Notes: a model not told the origin generated them from the letters alone. A stretch of 64,000 nucleotides of DNA from Sulfurimonas sp. SAG-AH-194-C21 (GCF_029215985.1 NZ_JAEMVC010000001.1:62001-126000); one strand, 5' to 3'; positions 49,714-60,004 are shown, counted from the first letter of the stretch. Numbers and translations: made by a program.

Positions 49714-51273
49714 ATGAATAAAAACCTACAAACAGTATTTAATTACCATCAAACTACAAAACACTCACAACAGCGATATGCTCGCTCTCTCGGCTATATG
49801 GACTGGCAAACACAGCCTAATCCTTTTAGAAACTATAATGGTGCTGACTCATTTCTTTTACCCCTAGCACTAGAAAACGACACACCTCCTTATCATCTAC
49901 TTGATTCTGACTTGCCCCCTGCTCCACTTTTAAAAGAATCACTCTCACAACTCTTACAGTTCTCTATGGGAATTGCAGCTTGGAAAGTTTCAGGTGATAG
50001 CTCATGGGCTGTAAGATGTAATGCTTCAAGTGGAAACCTACACCCTACTGAAACATATCTAATTTTACCACCGACTATGGATGAGCAAAATGAAAAAACA
50101 ACTGTTTTTCACTACACTGCTAAAAACCATGGTCTAGAGATTCTCAGTTCATTTGATACAGCTTTTTGGGACACACTTCCAAAAGGTAGTTTTTTGATGG
50201 GTCTCTCAGGTATCTCATGGAGAGAAGCTTGGAAATATGGTGAGCGTGCTTTTCGTTATGTAAATCTTGATGCTGGACATGCATACCAGTCTATAAATGT
50301 ATCTTCTAAAATGTTAGGATGGAATATCACTCCACTTGATAGTGTTAGTGATTCAGATATAGCAACTCTCTTCGGACTATCTCAAGAGAAAAGATTTTTT
50401 GAAAGAGAACATGCTGATATGCTTTTTGTTGTCTCGCCACAGATAGTGCCAACTTCTACAAGTATAGAGACTCTACTTCAAGATGTTCCTCTTGCATTTG
50501 ATGGCATAGCAAATAAACTTAGCCCTACAATGGAAAACTGGGAGATAATAGCAGAGGTTGAGAATGCTACTTCTGTTATGCAAGTACCTCAAAAAAGTGT
50601 ACCACTGATTCAAGTTCTTCCAAAAGCGACACAAGAATCTAAAAAAGTAATCATGCAAAGAAGAAGTATTCATGTTATGGACAAGGTACGTTCTCCCATT
50701 TCAAAAGATGAGTTTCACACACTTCTAGCAGGTGTAGTAAATTCTCTTGATGGCAAAGAAAACGCAGCACACTTAGCTATTTTTGTTCACCGTGTAAAAG
50801 AGTATAAGTCAGGCATCTACATACTTGTTCGCAATGAAAGAGATAAAGTTGCACTCAAAGAGCAAATGTTTACTGCGTTTAAATGGACTGAATGTGAGTT
50901 TCCTGGTCTTTACCTTTTAGATGAAAGGGATGCAATGGTAACAAGCCAAACTATTAGTTGTGCTCAAGAGATAGCAAGTGATGGTGCATTTAGTCTTGGA
51001 ATGTTATGTAACTTCTCAGAACAACTAAATGAGTATGGTGCACATAGATATAAAGAGCTCTACTGGGAATGTGGTGCTATAGGGCAACAGCTTTATCTTG
51101 ATGCGACTTCAATGGGTCTCAGTGGAACAGGAATAGGATGTTTCTTAGATGATATGATGCACTCTGTTTTAGGTTTAGAGTCAGATAAGTTTCAAGTACT
51201 CTACCACTTTACAGTTGGACGCGGTTATGTTGATAGTAGAATTCAAACGCAAGAAGCATATAAAAGAGGGTGA
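49714..51273 (+). CDS. SagB/ThcOx-type nitroreductase-family oxidoreductase
   Basis: RCNASSGNLHPTETYLI; AIGQQLYLDATSMGLSGTGIGCFLDD. Confidence 0.8.
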   Translation: MNKNLQTVFNYHQTTKHSQQRYARSLGYMDWQTQPNPFRNYNGADSFLLPLALENDTPPYHLLDSDLPPAPLLKESLSQLLQFSMGIAAWKVSGDSSWAVRCNASSGNLHPTETYLILPPTMDEQNEKTTVFHYTAKNHGLEILSSFDTAFWDTLPKGSFLMGLSGISWREAWKYGERAFRYVNLDAGHAYQSINVSSKMLGWNITPLDSVSDSDIATLFGLSQEKRFFEREHADMLFVVSPQIVPTSTSIETLLQDVPLAFDGIANKLSPTMENWEIIAEVENATSVMQVPQKSVPLIQVLPKATQESKKVIMQRRSIHVMDKVRSPISKDEFHTLLAGVVNSLDGKENAAHLAIFVHRVKEYKSGIYILVRNERDKVALKEQMFTAFKWTECEFPGLYLLDERDAMVTSQTISCAQEIASDGAFSLGMLCNFSEQLNEYGAHRYKELYWECGAIGQQLYLDATSMGLSGTGIGCFLDDMMHSVLGLESDKFQVLYHFTVGRGYVDSRIQTQEAYKRG

Positions 51274-51287
51274 TGAGCCCTCTTTTA
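51262..51287 (+). terminator. terminator-like hairpin at the end of the nitroreductase gene
   Basis: AAAAGAGGG TGATGA GCCCTCTTTT. Confidence 0.6.
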
Positions 51288-51327
51288 GCTAAAATAACTT
51301 GGTGATAAATCCAAGTAGTAGCAATAG

Positions 51328-51504
51328 GATAATTATCCTGTGCATTTTATACTGCCTTATATTGGCACTCCCACCCAACACTACCCACATTTTCACAAAA
51401 AATTTTGCAAAAAAAAAGCCCAAGTACTAAAAGTACTTGGGCTTACAGTGCCAATATGATGGTAATCACCCATCAGGGCGTATAAAATGCTGGAGATAAT
51501 TATA
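51328..51504. repeat. inverted repeat: two facing copies of a promoter-like/5' sequence
   Basis: Left + strand: GATAATTATCctgtGCATTTTATACtgCCTtATATTGGCACT (51328-51369); right - strand: TATAATTATCtccaGCATTTTATACgcCCTgatgggtgattaccatcATATTGGCACT (51504-51447). Confidence 0.7.
51409..51491 (-). ncRNA. candidate small RNA gene, about 83 nt, ending in a strong intrinsic terminator
   Basis: Minus-strand TTGTAG-17 bp-TATAAT (-10 at 51499-51504), then AAGCCCAAGTACTTTTAGTACTTGGGCTTTTTTTTT (stem 51417-51443, U tract 51409-51417). Confidence 0.5.
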
Positions 51505-51529
51505 CCAAAATAAAAGAAATACTACAAAC

Positions 51530-53446
51530 CTATTTTATCTTTGCCACAATAGACTCAGCTGTAAACCCAAACTTCTCAAAAAGTAGTGGAGCTGGAGCAG
51601 ATGCACCAAAAGTGTCCATTGCTATGACAGTGTCTGCAAGTCTATACCACTCTAAACCACGAGCGGCTTCAATAGCTACAGTTTTAGTGCCCTCTAGTAT
51701 AATTGTGTCCATATATCCCTTATCTTGTTCAATGAAAAGGTCATAACATGGGACAGAAACAACATTAGCTTTTATGCCCTCTGTGTTTAGTGTCTCTTTT
51801 ACTTTTAGTGCTAACTCTACTTCAGAACCAGATGCCATTAAAGTGATAGTCGCATTTTCATCCTGCGCTAGTAAGTAACCACCACGGGATGCATCACCTC
51901 TTACTGATTTTGGTAAAACTGAAAGATTTTGGCGTGAACATACAAATGCAGATGGAGATTTTTTCATCTCTAACGCTGTTTTCCAAGCTTCAACATTTTC
52001 TGCACCATCAGCTGGACGCCATACATAAAAGTTAGGTAATGCACGGAACTGTGAAAGGTGTTCTATTGGTTGGTGTGTTGGGCCATCTTCACCTACACCA
52101 ATACTATCATGTGTCCAGATAAAGAATTGCTGGATTCCTGTAAGTGCTGCTATACGAGCTGCTGGTTTTAGGTAGTCTGAAAATACAAAAAATGTAGCGG
52201 AAAAAGGCATAAGTGGACCATAAAGTGCCATCGCGTTTACGATAGACGCCATAGCATGCTCACGAATACCGAAGTAGATATTTCTTCCCTTAGGATATAC
52301 ACCCATGTCGTTAAGATTAGTCTTGTTAGATGGGCTAAGGTCAGCTGAACCACCTAAGAAACTTGGAATCCCTCTAGCAATTGCATTCATAATCTTTCCA
52401 TTTGTACCACGAGTTGCCTCAGCCTTGTCAAATATTGGATAATTAATACGAGAAAAATCAGGATTTTGAAGTGCTGTTAAAGCTTCGTTTTGCTCCATTA
52501 GTGGAAGAGTCTTTTGTCTATGAATCCACTCACGCTCTAATAAATCACCATGCTCTATAGCACATCTGAATCTAGCCATGATGTCTTCTGGAACAAAAAA
52601 CTTCTTCTCAGGGTCAAAACCAGCGTCAGCTTTTGCTTTTGCAATAACATCCTCACCAAGTGGAGCACCATGTGCATGGTGTGAACCTTCAAGTGCACTT
52701 GCACCTTTAGCTATAACAGTATTTGCTATGATTATTGTAGGTTTAGTATTGAGTTTAGCTTGAGTAATAGCATCATTAATTTCATCAAAATCATGCCCGT
52801 CTATCTCTATAACATCCCAACCTTGAGACTCAAAACGCATAGGAATATTCTCAGAGATACTGAGCTCAGTACTCCCTTCAATAGTAATTTTGTTAGAATC
52901 ATAAATAAGAATAAGGTTGTCCAGTTTGTTGTGACCAGCGATAGAACAAGCTTCATAAGAAAGACCTTCTTCTAAGTCACCATCACCACATAAACAATAT
53001 ACTGTATGATCAATTAACTCCGCCGTATCAGAGTTTACTTGAGCTCCAACAAACTTAGATGCCATTGAAAAACCAATTGCATTTGCTACACCTTGACCTA
53101 AAGGACCAGTTGTAATTTCAATACCCTTAGTATGACCATATTCAGGATGCCCAGGAGTAAGTGAGTCTAGTTGGCGAAAGTTTTTTAAATCTTCAATCTC
53201 TAAACCATATCCCCATAAATAATACAAAGAATAAATAAGTCCCGTTGCATGACCACCTGAAAATACTAATCTATCACGGTTCAACCAGTCAGGATTCTTA
53301 GGGTTGTGATTTAGATGTTCGCCTAAAACTACAGCGATATCTGCTAATCCCATTGGTGCACCTGGGTGACCTGAATTAGCAGCTTGAACCATATCTGCTG
53401 CTAAGAACCTTATACTATCTGCCATTCTTTGACGTGTATCATTCAT
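51530..53446 (-). CDS. tkt: transketolase
   Basis: GHPGAPMGLADIAVVLG; CGDGDLEEGLSYEA; HDSIGVGEDGPTHQP. Confidence 0.96.
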   Translation of the reverse strand: MNDTRQRMADSIRFLAADMVQAANSGHPGAPMGLADIAVVLGEHLNHNPKNPDWLNRDRLVFSGGHATGLIYSLYYLWGYGLEIEDLKNFRQLDSLTPGHPEYGHTKGIEITTGPLGQGVANAIGFSMASKFVGAQVNSDTAELIDHTVYCLCGDGDLEEGLSYEACSIAGHNKLDNLILIYDSNKITIEGSTELSISENIPMRFESQGWDVIEIDGHDFDEINDAITQAKLNTKPTIIIANTVIAKGASALEGSHHAHGAPLGEDVIAKAKADAGFDPEKKFFVPEDIMARFRCAIEHGDLLEREWIHRQKTLPLMEQNEALTALQNPDFSRINYPIFDKAEATRGTNGKIMNAIARGIPSFLGGSADLSPSNKTNLNDMGVYPKGRNIYFGIREHAMASIVNAMALYGPLMPFSATFFVFSDYLKPAARIAALTGIQQFFIWTHDSIGVGEDGPTHQPIEHLSQFRALPNFYVWRPADGAENVEAWKTALEMKKSPSAFVCSRQNLSVLPKSVRGDASRGGYLLAQDENATITLMASGSEVELALKVKETLNTEGIKANVVSVPCYDLFIEQDKGYMDTIILEGTKTVAIEAARGLEWYRLADTVIAMDTFGASAPAPLLFEKFGFTAESIVAKIK

Positions 53447-53458
53447 TTTATCTCTTCC

Positions 53459-54304
53459 TTATTTGTGTCGGTTAATGTATTTTGTTAGTAAAGAGGACAA
53501 CTCACTTTGTAAGCTCTCATCAAAACTAAGCATTTCCTGCGTTAACTCGTCGGCTAACTCATTGGCTTGTTTTAAACTCTCATCAAGTCCTAAAATAGTT
53601 ACAAAACTATTTTTATCTTCATCATTATTTGTAAGTTTTCCTGCTTCTTCGCTTGATTGTGTAACATCTAAAATATCATCTTGTATCTGAAAAAGAAGTC
53701 CTAGTTTTATACCAAAGTCGTACAATTCTTGTGCTACATCTTCGCGACCAACTATTATAGCTCCCATTTTCATAGATGCTGCTATAAGTTTTGCTGTTTT
53801 GTTAGTATGTAAAATCCTAATATCTTCTACTTTGAGTGGTTTATTCTCAAAGTAACAGTCTATTGCTTGACCTAAGACCATACCGTTAAGACCACCATTT
53901 GATGCAAGTTCACGGATAAGTTTTACACGTGTGCTATCTGAAAAAGGTGCATTTGCTAAAACTTCAAAAGAGTAAGTATTTAAAGCATCTCCTGCGAGTA
54001 TTGCTGTTACTTCATCAAAAGTCACATGAAGTGTAGGTTTACCACGACGAAGTGGTGAGTCGTCCATAGCGGGTAAATCATCATGTATAAGTGAGTATGT
54101 ATGTAAAAGTTCTATCGCAAATGCAGCATGTCTAGCCGAATCTAGCATCAAAGGATTATAAGCCTTTACAACACCAAGTAGTAGTGCCGGACGAAATCTC
54201 TTACCACCTGCAACAAGCATATTTTGTAGAGCAGCTTCATAAGTAGGATGAAGACTCTGCGAGGTAGGTAAGTTATCTATTAAAAATTGCTCAAAGTTTT
54301 GCAT
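53459..54304 (-). CDS. ispA: polyprenyl (farnesyl/geranyl) diphosphate synthase
   Basis: LIHDDLPAMDDSPLRRGKPT; FQIQDDILD. Confidence 0.92.
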   Translation of the reverse strand: MQNFEQFLIDNLPTSQSLHPTYEAALQNMLVAGGKRFRPALLLGVVKAYNPLMLDSARHAAFAIELLHTYSLIHDDLPAMDDSPLRRGKPTLHVTFDEVTAILAGDALNTYSFEVLANAPFSDSTRVKLIRELASNGGLNGMVLGQAIDCYFENKPLKVEDIRILHTNKTAKLIAASMKMGAIIVGREDVAQELYDFGIKLGLLFQIQDDILDVTQSSEEAGKLTNNDEDKNSFVTILGLDESLKQANELADELTQEMLSFDESLQSELSSLLTKYINRHK

Positions 54305-54323
54305 ATGAAATTGTATGATTATT

Positions 54324-55304
54324 CTACTTAATATTTACAAAAAATTGGAAATTTCTTCGTGAAAAAAGTAGTGAAGAGAAGTCTTTAAAATTTTCTATGT
54401 ATCGTAGTAGTTCATTTTGATTTTTTACTTCTATCGTGTTTACCTGTAAGAGCTGGTCACCTAAGACTAAACCGTAGTCTATAAACTCTTGTGAGAGTCC
54501 AACTATATGTAATGTTTCATCAAAATAGATACCCTTATGTTCTAAGAAAGTATCGCTTATCATTCCACCACCATAGCGTTTAGAGCTTGTAACTTTAAAA
54601 GTCATAAACTTCTTACCGCGTTTTATTTTGATAGTATGTTTTGAACCTAGTTTAGAAAAGAGTACACTACGCATAAAAACAGATGCTGCATGTACCTTTT
54701 TTCCATCAAACTCTACAATGCAATCATCTTTTTTAAGAGGGTTATTTTGTAAGTAAGGGTTTGAAGCACTGACTATTACAAAACCATCTTCATTTTTTAC
54801 ACGAATACCAATGTCTGAATAAGTCGCAGGAGATGAAGAGAGAAACCTTTGGATATATTCTTTTTGGATAACGCCACGAGGAGTAGATATACCCTCAAGC
54901 GAGCAGCAACTACTGGTTATAAGAGCAGGTTTTGTAAACTTAGTACTGTAAAGAGCTAAAGAGTTTAAACCTATCTGATTTTTAAGTGTTTTACCCTCTT
55001 TAGAGACTTTGTCATTTACAATAGCACTACCAAGTTGTAGTCGCATATTTATAGAAAAAGGGTACTGAAATTTCTTTTTATCTTCAATCAGGTAAAGGGA
55101 AAGAAAAGGGTCGTATTTAAGGATTTTAGCTTTTGGTTTGTATTTTGAGTAGACAAGAAGTTTATTATTTTTTACAGGTATATACAAAGAGTTTTTTTGA
55201 ATTGTTTGAGAGTCTTTTATTTTTGCGATACATGAAAAGTATCCACCTTGACAGGCATAAAGATTTAAAAGGAGAAAAGTTGTAAGAATAAATAGGGTTT
55301 TCAC
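54324..55304 (-). CDS. exported protein with PDZ-like segments, lineage-type hypothetical
   Basis: Signal peptide; NPLKKDDCIVEFDGKKVHAASVFM (PDZ-like) and a second LGDQLLQVNTIEVKNQNELLRYI. Confidence 0.6.
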   Translation of the reverse strand: MKTLFILTTFLLLNLYACQGGYFSCIAKIKDSQTIQKNSLYIPVKNNKLLVYSKYKPKAKILKYDPFLSLYLIEDKKKFQYPFSINMRLQLGSAIVNDKVSKEGKTLKNQIGLNSLALYSTKFTKPALITSSCCSLEGISTPRGVIQKEYIQRFLSSSPATYSDIGIRVKNEDGFVIVSASNPYLQNNPLKKDDCIVEFDGKKVHAASVFMRSVLFSKLGSKHTIKIKRGKKFMTFKVTSSKRYGGGMISDTFLEHKGIYFDETLHIVGLSQEFIDYGLVLGDQLLQVNTIEVKNQNELLRYIENFKDFSSLLFSRRNFQFFVNIK

Positions 55305-55616
55305 CTACTTACTCCCACCAAATGGATTTCCCATTTTACCAAGCATACCCATAGCACTCTGTTGCTGGTTTTGTTGCACCATTTTATTGGCATCGTTTAT
55401 AGCACCGATAAGTAAAATTTGTAGCATATTTTTATCCGTTAAAGTTGATTCATCTATTATTAAATCGACAACTTCCCCGTTTCCATTAATACTTAACTCA
55501 ACTAGCCCACCTCCAGTTTTAACACTGTAAGTTTTACTTGCAAGTTCACCCTTGAGTTTGTCTGCATTTTCTTGCATACCCTCAAGCATTTTACCCATCT
55601 CGCCCATGTCAAACAT
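55305..55616 (-). CDS. YbaB/EbfC-family nucleoid-associated protein
   Basis: GELASKTYSVKTGGGLVELSINGNGEVVDLIIDESTL. Confidence 0.88.
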   Translation of the reverse strand: MFDMGEMGKMLEGMQENADKLKGELASKTYSVKTGGGLVELSINGNGEVVDLIIDESTLTDKNMLQILLIGAINDANKMVQQNQQQSAMGMLGKMGNPFGGSK

Positions 55617-55619
55617 AAG

Positions 55620-55985
55620 CTAGATTGAGTCCGCTAATGTTTCTATATTATTATCATCATCCAAGATAACAACTTTTGGTTGATAATTTTCAAGCTCAGC
55701 TTCATTGTAACTTGCATATGCAACTATGATAACCTTATCGCCTGGGTGAACTTTACGAGCGGCAGCACCATTTAAACAGATGTCGCGTTTACCACGTTCA
55801 CCTAAAATGATGTACGTGCTAAAACGCTCACCATTATTAATATTTAGTATTTCAACCTTCTGTCCAACCCTCATCTTAGCAGCTTCTAAAAGCTCTTCAT
55901 CTATAGTGATAGAACCAACATAGTTTAAGTTGGCGTCAGTTACTGTAGCACGATGGATTTTGCTGTACAACATATCAATTAACAT
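55620..55985 (-). CDS. panD: aspartate 1-decarboxylase
   Basis: [24 protein letters not shown] (GS processing site); [13 protein letters not shown]. Confidence 0.95.
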   Translation of the reverse strand: MLIDMLYSKIHRATVTDANLNYVGSITIDEELLEAAKMRVGQKVEILNINNGERFSTYIILGERGKRDICLNGAAARKVHPGDKVIIVAYASYNEAELENYQPKVVILDDDNNIETLADSI

Positions 55986-55993
55986 AGTACTTC

Positions 55994-56368
55994 CTATTTG
56001 CCCATTAGCTTACGTGCATCAGCAATACTCATTGGAGCATCCCAAGCCTCTTCAGCTATTACATATTCTTGGACTACATTTCCACCAATGATATGCTCAG
56101 TGATGATTCTGTCTATTTTTTCTTCTGTAAGACCTACATACATTGTATGACCTGGCTCAATTAACATAACTGGACCTTGTTGACATCTATTCATGCATGA
56201 AGTACGAACGATTGGAGCTGCCATCATAACACCTTCCATCATGAGTTTCTTAGCAGTATACTGATATAGATCCTTGTTGTCTGGTGTAACACAAGATGGT
56301 TTTGGCATACCTGGAGGAGCTGATTGCTCACACTTAAAAATATAAAATGTTGGTTGAGGGATTCCCAT
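55994..56368 (-). CDS. (2Fe-2S) ferredoxin, thioredoxin-like fold
   Basis: [16 protein letters not shown]...[19 protein letters not shown]. Confidence 0.8.
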   Translation of the reverse strand: MGIPQPTFYIFKCEQSAPPGMPKPSCVTPDNKDLYQYTAKKLMMEGVMMAAPIVRTSCMNRCQQGPVMLIEPGHTMYVGLTEEKIDRIITEHIIGGNVVQEYVIAEEAWDAPMSIADARKLMGK

Positions 56369-56487
56369 AAAAACTTCCTTAGTTTAATTTTTGCAATTAT
56401 ATCGAAATTATTCTCTATTATTCTAATGATACTCTATAAGTTTAGTTTTTTAAGATATAATTCTATAAAATATAAATAGGATATTCT

Positions 56488-57039
56488 TTGAAAAAAATTA
56501 TACTTTTTACGCTACTCGCTACATCACTTTTTGCACAGGCTAAGGTTTATATGGGACTGGGTTATAATCTTTATAATGAGAGTTATAGTTACTCTGCATC
56601 TGCATTACCTGATACATCTGATAATGCATTAAGACTAAAATTTGGGTACGGAATTAGAGAATCATATGCTGTTGAGTTTGCATTAAACTATATTGAACAT
56701 GCATCTTACAATGAAACACCTGAAGCGGGGAAGGCAAAGTATGGTTTTAATATTGCACTTATGAAAGCTTTTGACTTAGGAATATATGTAAATCCTTTTA
56801 TTAAGATAGGATTTGGTGCAGGTGTAATTGACACGTCTGGACTTTCAACACAATCTTTAGCGTATGGTTCATTTGATGCTGGAACTGGATTTTTTATTCC
56901 TATAAATGATTTTAGTGATTTTGAAATTGCATATGAGTATAAAAATCTCTCTTATGAAAAACAAGATGAACTTGATTCAACTATTCAGAATGCTTCTCAT
57001 GTTAACAGTCTTTACTTCGGTTATAATATTAGATTTTAG
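56488..57039 (+). CDS. small outer-membrane beta-barrel protein
   Basis: Signal peptide, alternating beta-strand pattern, C-terminal YFGYNIRF. Confidence 0.65.
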   Translation: MKKIILFTLLATSLFAQAKVYMGLGYNLYNESYSYSASALPDTSDNALRLKFGYGIRESYAVEFALNYIEHASYNETPEAGKAKYGFNIALMKAFDLGIYVNPFIKIGFGAGVIDTSGLSTQSLAYGSFDAGTGFFIPINDFSDFEIAYEYKNLSYEKQDELDSTIQNASHVNSLYFGYNIRF

Positions 57040-57751
57040 AGATAAAATCTAATACTGCTGTTAAGGCTTTTTCTCGTATAGTGTCTTTCTCCACAAACAA
57101 CTCATGGTAGGCACCATCTATCTGGTAACCCTTACAACTCTTCCCTACATTTTTACAAAATATATTTTGAGCTTCTTTATTAACTATAACATCATTTTGT
57201 GCCTGAAGTAGCAGTACTGGAATTTTTATTTTAGATGCTTCTTCTACACTTTTAGCACTCCCTTTACAAGCTTGATTTAACCATCTTACACTCGGACCAC
57301 CTAGTTTTGCACTTGGTTCAATATCAAAAGCAATCTTACTCACTTCATATCTAATTTTGGAATGTGTTAAAGGATTAGCATCAAAATTATGTTCACTATC
57401 ATCGTAAGATTTTTCACCAATGATATACCTATCAATATCTCTTTTTCTAAGTGCAACAACTTCACAGGCTACATTAGTAATAGAAGAGAAAAGAATGTCA
57501 GGCTGATGCATAGGTGAGCTTAACACTAAGGCATTAAAGTCATTAGGATTTTGCTCCACATAAAGTGAAGCAATAGCACCACCCATCGAATACCCGATTA
57601 GTATCCGTTTTTTCTCTCTTGGTACATAGAGTGATACAAACTGTTTCATGTCTTTAACATAGTTTTCAAAATCGACTACATGTCCAAGCTGTTTGTCCTT
57701 TAGTAATCGTTGTGAATTTCCCTGTCCACGATGATCAAGAATATAAAATCT
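57029..57751 (-). pseudogene. alpha/beta hydrolase (PldB-like lysophospholipase), 5'-truncated
   Basis: Homology begins mid-domain: RFYILDHRGQGNSQRLLKDKQLGHVVDFENYVKDM..., nucleophile elbow IGYSMGG; no start codon before ATG 57649; abuts the murE stop. Confidence 0.65.
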
Positions 57752-57757
57752 TCATCG

Positions 57758-59050
57758 TTACAGGTTTAAAAGCTCTCTCACAACTTCTCTATCATCAAAG
57801 GGAAACTTCTCATCATAAATAATCTGATGCGATTCATCACCCTTCCCAAGTATAACAACGACTTCATCTTCTTCTTGAGATTCAAGTGCTAACTCAATAG
57901 CTTTTTTTCTATTTAACTCTACTACAACATTACTTGTATCTTTTATGCCATCAAGGATATCTTTTACTATACTCTCAGGGTCTTCATGACGAGGATTATC
58001 AGTAGTAATAAATACTTTTTTTGCCAAAGAAGCAGCGACTCTTCCCATAAGTGGGCGTTTGAGTGTATCTCTATCACCACCCGCACCAAAAACTACTATA
58101 AGTTCTTTCTCTTTAAGTGCATTGAGAACTTGTTGCATACCGTCTGGTGTATGTGCAAAATCAACTATAACATTTGGTAGCACACAGACTTGTTCCATTC
58201 TACCACTTACTCCTGCAAAGTTATCAACTACATCTGCTATTTCTTCAAGCTTTTTATCAGTTATAAGATCAACTGCGGCAATTGCACCCATCAAATTATA
58301 AAGATTAAAGAAACCATGTGTTGAAGCCGTAAAGGGAACGATGTCAGCGAAATGCTGAATCAGTCCGCTACTTCCATCATTAAGTGAGTATGCCATAAGT
58401 CTATATGTCGACGGGTTTTCTATACCGTAAGTAAATGCATTTTTAAAATTAAAGTTTGCTCTTGGCTCATCTTTATTTATAAGTTTTTTACCCTCGTCTT
58501 GGAAAAAAGAGTTTTTCACATAGATATAATCTTCTAAAGTCTTATGATAGTCAAGATGGTCTTGCGTTATATTTGTTAAAATTTTAAGCTCAAACGTAAG
58601 CCCTTCAATTCTTTTTTGAACTATGGCATGAGAACTGACTTCCATGATGAAGTATTCACATCCAGCTTGTACTGCTTGATAAATGTGTTTGTATGTATTT
58701 AAAACTGATGGCGTTGTAAGTGTTTTACCCTCCGTCACTTCATCATTCATAAAGAGACCGCGTGTACCTTGCATAGCTGTTTTATAACCCAAATCAAGTA
58801 AAAACGAGTAAATAGCACTTGCAGTAGTCGTCTTACCATTTGTTCCCGTAATGCCTACAATTTTTATTTTATCTACACCAAAAAGTGAAGCTATATCTCT
58901 TATCTTTATAATTGAATGTGCTTTATTATCTAGTGCATTTTGAAGGTATTTTTCATTTTGAGTGGTGAGAACAAAAGCTGTCTCACCATCACACTCTTGA
59001 GAATTTTCTGTTACATATTTGTAGGCTTGGTTTGGTAGTTCTATTTTCAA
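57758..59050 (-). CDS. murE: UDP-N-acetylmuramoyl-tripeptide synthetase MurE
   Basis: VGITGTNGKTTTA; EVSSHAI; TDNPRHEDPE. Confidence 0.93.
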   Translation of the reverse strand: MKIELPNQAYKYVTENSQECDGETAFVLTTQNEKYLQNALDNKAHSIIKIRDIASLFGVDKIKIVGITGTNGKTTTASAIYSFLLDLGYKTAMQGTRGLFMNDEVTEGKTLTTPSVLNTYKHIYQAVQAGCEYFIMEVSSHAIVQKRIEGLTFELKILTNITQDHLDYHKTLEDYIYVKNSFFQDEGKKLINKDEPRANFNFKNAFTYGIENPSTYRLMAYSLNDGSSGLIQHFADIVPFTASTHGFFNLYNLMGAIAAVDLITDKKLEEIADVVDNFAGVSGRMEQVCVLPNVIVDFAHTPDGMQQVLNALKEKELIVVFGAGGDRDTLKRPLMGRVAASLAKKVFITTDNPRHEDPESIVKDILDGIKDTSNVVVELNRKKAIELALESQEEDEVVVILGKGDESHQIIYDEKFPFDDREVVRELLNL

Positions 59051-59634
59051 CTATTTTTGCCTTTGGCTAATTTTTTTAAAAGTTTACCTAGAAGTTTATC
59101 ACTTGGGTAGATACTCAATGCATTTTCTAAGTAAGTAAGTGCCATTTCTGCAAAATCATGTTCTATAAGTCTATCAAGAAAATCAATAAAATCATCTTTT
59201 TGTGTGATAATTACACGAGTAGAAAACATTATATTTTCAAAAGTTTCTTTAAACTCAGCCCCATCTTCTAAAAGATTCTTAAAGTCACTGTATAAAATTC
59301 CATCTTCAAATTCTAAACGATCACGAAGAGGATCAGCAAAAACTTTACTAAACTTTTCTAAACTTCCATCGATGTTTTGCAAAATTTCACTCATGATAAT
59401 ATCTGCTTGTTCTTTGTCATCAACTTTAAGCACTTCGTAGTAGTCAAACAGTGCTTCAGCCCCACCCTCTCCACTCATTGCCATCTCAGAGAGGATAACT
59501 CCGTTATAAGCTTCTGTAGAGTTAGGATATGTTTGTAAAACTTTTGCAAACTTTTCCAAAGCAATTTTATAGTCTGCTTTGCTAAAACTGTCTTTTGCTT
59601 GTGATAATATTTGATATTTACTAATTGTACTCAT
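59047..59634 (-). CDS. TPR-like hypothetical protein
   Basis: FSKADYKIALEKFAKVLQTYPNSTEAYNG repeat-like helices. Confidence 0.6.
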   Translation of the reverse strand: MSTISKYQILSQAKDSFSKADYKIALEKFAKVLQTYPNSTEAYNGVILSEMAMSGEGGAEALFDYYEVLKVDDKEQADIIMSEILQNIDGSLEKFSKVFADPLRDRLEFEDGILYSDFKNLLEDGAEFKETFENIMFSTRVIITQKDDFIDFLDRLIEHDFAEMALTYLENALSIYPSDKLLGKLLKKLAKGKNS

Positions 59635-59645
59635 ATTGGGAAAAC

Positions 59646-59921
59646 TTATAAATTATCTATATCATTTTCCATACCAATTGGTACATTAATAACGGTAATT
59701 TCTGGGTGAATATCCATACGAAGCTGACGTTCAACACCGTACTTTAAAGTAGTACCACTACTACCACATCCCACACATGCACCTTTGAGCTGTACATAAA
59801 CAGCACCATTTTTAACTGTTATAAAGTCTATATCTCCACCATCTAGCGCCAATGAAGGTCTTACTTTATCTATAACAACTTTTACTGGGTCTAGTAACTC
59901 TTCATCTGAAAATGGAATCAT
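59646..59921 (-). CDS. NifU C-terminal domain Fe-S scaffold protein
   Basis: VRPSLALDGGDIDFITV...GACVGCGSSGTTLKYGVERQL. Confidence 0.9.
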   Translation of the reverse strand: MIPFSDEELLDPVKVVIDKVRPSLALDGGDIDFITVKNGAVYVQLKGACVGCGSSGTTLKYGVERQLRMDIHPEITVINVPIGMENDIDNL

Positions 59922-60004
59922 AATTATCCTTAAATTTTATATTTATTTTTTTGTATCATAAAATATGACAATATCGCTTAACAAGTCATAAAATAATATA
60001 TTAA

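Noticed and set aside
51326-51339. Palindrome AGGATAATTATCCT considered as a Fur-type operator
   Set aside because: Only partly similar to a Fur box; it is better explained as part of the facing promoter-like repeat.
51359-51380. TTGGCAC considered as a sigma-54 -24 element
   Set aside because: No GC at the required N10 spacing on either strand.
51288-51390. Minus-strand mini-ORF ending MHRIIILLLLGFITKLF*
   Set aside because: It lies antisense to the left repeat arm and has no clear ribosome-binding site; not convincing as a gene without homologues.
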